A stretch of 5,499 nt of DNA from Nitrospirota bacterium (GTDB taxonomy: Bacteria; Nitrospirota; Thermodesulfovibrionia; Thermodesulfovibrionales; UBA1546), in NCBI GenBank assembly GCA_004298625.1, contig SCSY01000184.1, forward strand, positions 1 to 5,499, written 5' to 3'. Below are positions 4,413 to 5,499 of this stretch, one piece after another. Below the pieces are notes generated by a model, which was given only the letters and a program-made list of their open reading frames with translations, made no database searches and was not told the origin of the DNA. Every line of letters begins with the position of its first letter. The stretch's first letter is position 1. A program made the position numbers and the translations under genes.

Positions 4413-5499
4413 AAAGGGTTATTTTCCGCAAGATCCTCATATCGTATCTTATTATCATACCTCTATTTTTTATTGCGTTTGAGCTGTATGCGTCGAACGT
4501 TATCGCATTGATTATTGCAACGCTGGCAGCAATCTTTATAGGCTTTTTTCAAACGGAGAAGATCGCAAAATCCATAGAGGAGATCGCCGGATTTGCACGC
4601 GACGTTAAATCCGGGAATTTCAGGACGCGGTTTTTTCTTAAAGAAAAGGGCGAGATCGGAGAGCTCGCGGCGAATATTAATGATATGGCCCAGGAACTCA
4701 AGACGAGGCTTGACCAGAGCCACGAGGACAGGCACAGGATAGAAGAGATTCTGAGAAACATGTCCGACGGCCTCATGCTGATAAATACAAAGGGAAAGAT
4801 AATGCTCTGTAACCCTGCCGTGAAAAAATTCTTCGGCATCAGTTCTGATGTTGAAGGAAAGCCGTTAATGGAGGCCCTGAGAAATGCCGAGTTGTCGGAC
4901 CTGCTGAACGAGGCTGTAAAAAAAGAAGAGCCTGTTGCAAGGGAGATAGCAGTCGCCTATCCGAAAGAGCTTTATCTTATGACGACTGCGGTGCCGTTTT
5001 ATTATCCGGTCGAGAGCGAAAAAATTTCAGGCACTATACTTTCGCTTCATGACATAACCCAGCTTAAGCAATTGGAAAACGTAAGGAAAGATTTCGTGGC
5101 AAATGTATCTCATGAGATAAAAACTCCTATAACAGCGATAAGGGGCTTTGCCGAGACATTGCTGGAGGGCGCGATTGACGATAGAGAAAATGCCCTGAAA
5201 TTTCTGCGGACGATTAAGAACCATAGTGTCCGTCTGAATTCTCTGGTTGAGGACCTTCTCACGCTCTCGAGGATAGAGCTCGGCGATATAAAAATCGAAC
5301 CCGCAAATATAAATCTCAACGATATTGTTGATACAGTCTTCACAACCCTGAGGGACAAGGCCGGACAAAAAGGCATTTACCTCAAAAAAGAAATTCCAAA
5401 TGAGATCAGCATGATAACGGCAGACCGAAACCGTCTTATCCAGATACTCCTTAACCTTGTGGATAACGCAATAAAATTTACGGAAAAGGGAGGGATAAC
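4409..5499 (+). CDS. phoR: PhoR-like sensor histidine kinase (3' end cut off)
   Basis: A GTG start overlaps the phoB stop as GTGA, and the frame is open to the window end, giving 363 complete codons. Two hydrophobic segments (about 7-25 and 31-47) are separated by only a few residues, so there is almost no periplasmic sensor. A HAMP-like linker follows (about 48-100, with EKGEIGELAANINDMAQEL), then a PAS domain (about 105-217, from NMSDGLMLINTKG to GTILSLHDIT). The HisKA domain has H-box VSHEIKTPITAIRGF with phospho-acceptor H235. The start of the HATPase domain carries the N-box NLVDNAIKFTEKGG (N349, N353) just before the sequence ends; the G boxes are missing because the window ends. The layout TM-TM-HAMP-PAS-HisKA-HATPase is that of PhoR. 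The absence of a periplasmic domain fits signal input from the Pst transporter and PhoU. It should phosphorylate D54 of the adjacent PhoB-like protein. Confidence 0.9.
   Translation, partial: MKRVIFRKILISYLIIIPLFFIAFELYASNVIALIIATLAAIFIGFFQTEKIAKSIEEIAGFARDVKSGNFRTRFFLKEKGEIGELAANINDMAQELKTRLDQSHEDRHRIEEILRNMSDGLMLINTKGKIMLCNPAVKKFFGISSDVEGKPLMEALRNAELSDLLNEAVKKEEPVAREIAVAYPKELYLMTTAVPFYYPVESEKISGTILSLHDITQLKQLENVRKDFVANVSHEIKTPITAIRGFAETLLEGAIDDRENALKFLRTIKNHSVRLNSLVEDLLTLSRIELGDIKIEPANINLNDIVDTVFTTLRDKAGQKGIYLKKEIPNEISMITADRNRLIQILLNLVDNAIKFTEKGGI

Noticed and set aside
643..5376. Many open frames of 60-140 codons on the minus strand, and one of 67 codons on the plus strand at 927-1130
   Set aside because: They lie opposite or inside well-supported genes with clear family motifs and have no recognisable motifs of their own. 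They are overlaps caused by codon bias.

Overview
The window is an ordinary-looking bacterial chromosome segment with every recognisable gene on the + strand. It probably comes from a Nitrospirota- or Deltaproteobacteria-like Gram-negative. That placement is inference. It rests on an outer-membrane beta-barrel gene, a fused cobA-hemD gene, an SspB-like adaptor, a PhoB/PhoR pair, moderate GC content and very heavy use of AGG as the arginine codon. I see no phage, transposon, CRISPR array or obvious island.

Layout. (1) 1-593: the 3' end of an outer-membrane beta-barrel protein gene, closed by a strong rho-independent terminator at 618-650. (2) 670-2211: a bifunctional uroporphyrinogen-III C-methyltransferase/uroporphyrinogen-III synthase (CobA-HemD), whose HemD half carries an in-frame tract of five 8-bp repeats. 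(3) 2212-2333: a short intergenic stretch holding the end of a doubtful 41-codon ORF and a four-unit heptad repeat. (4) 2334-2407: tRNA-Arg(CCU). (5) 2416-2853: a small gene starting 8 nt after the tRNA, whose product resembles the SspB family of ClpXP adaptors, including a C-terminal tail like the ClpX-docking tail of alphaproteobacterial SspB. (6) 2926-3594: a two-domain PilZ (c-di-GMP receptor-like) protein. (7) 3714-4412 and 4409-5499 (cut by the window end): a PhoB-like response regulator and a PhoR-like sensor kinase, translationally coupled through a GTGA overlap and preceded by direct repeats with 11-bp phasing that look like a Pho box.

How the genes fit together. They are mostly independent units: envelope, tetrapyrrole synthesis, translation, proteolysis, c-di-GMP response and phosphate sensing. 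Only the last two genes form a clear operon. The regulatory layout is more interesting than the gene list. Three genes (cobA-hemD, the PilZ gene, phoB) have a TGN-extended -10-like element 5-9 nt before the ATG and no usable Shine-Dalgarno, which suggests leaderless transcripts. The SspB-like gene has only the 3' acceptor strand of the tRNA as a possible Shine-Dalgarno. I found no clearly new multi-gene system. The best leads are the SspB-like protein, the tRNA-mRNA junction, the leaderless pattern, the Pho-box array and the octamer tract inside hemD.
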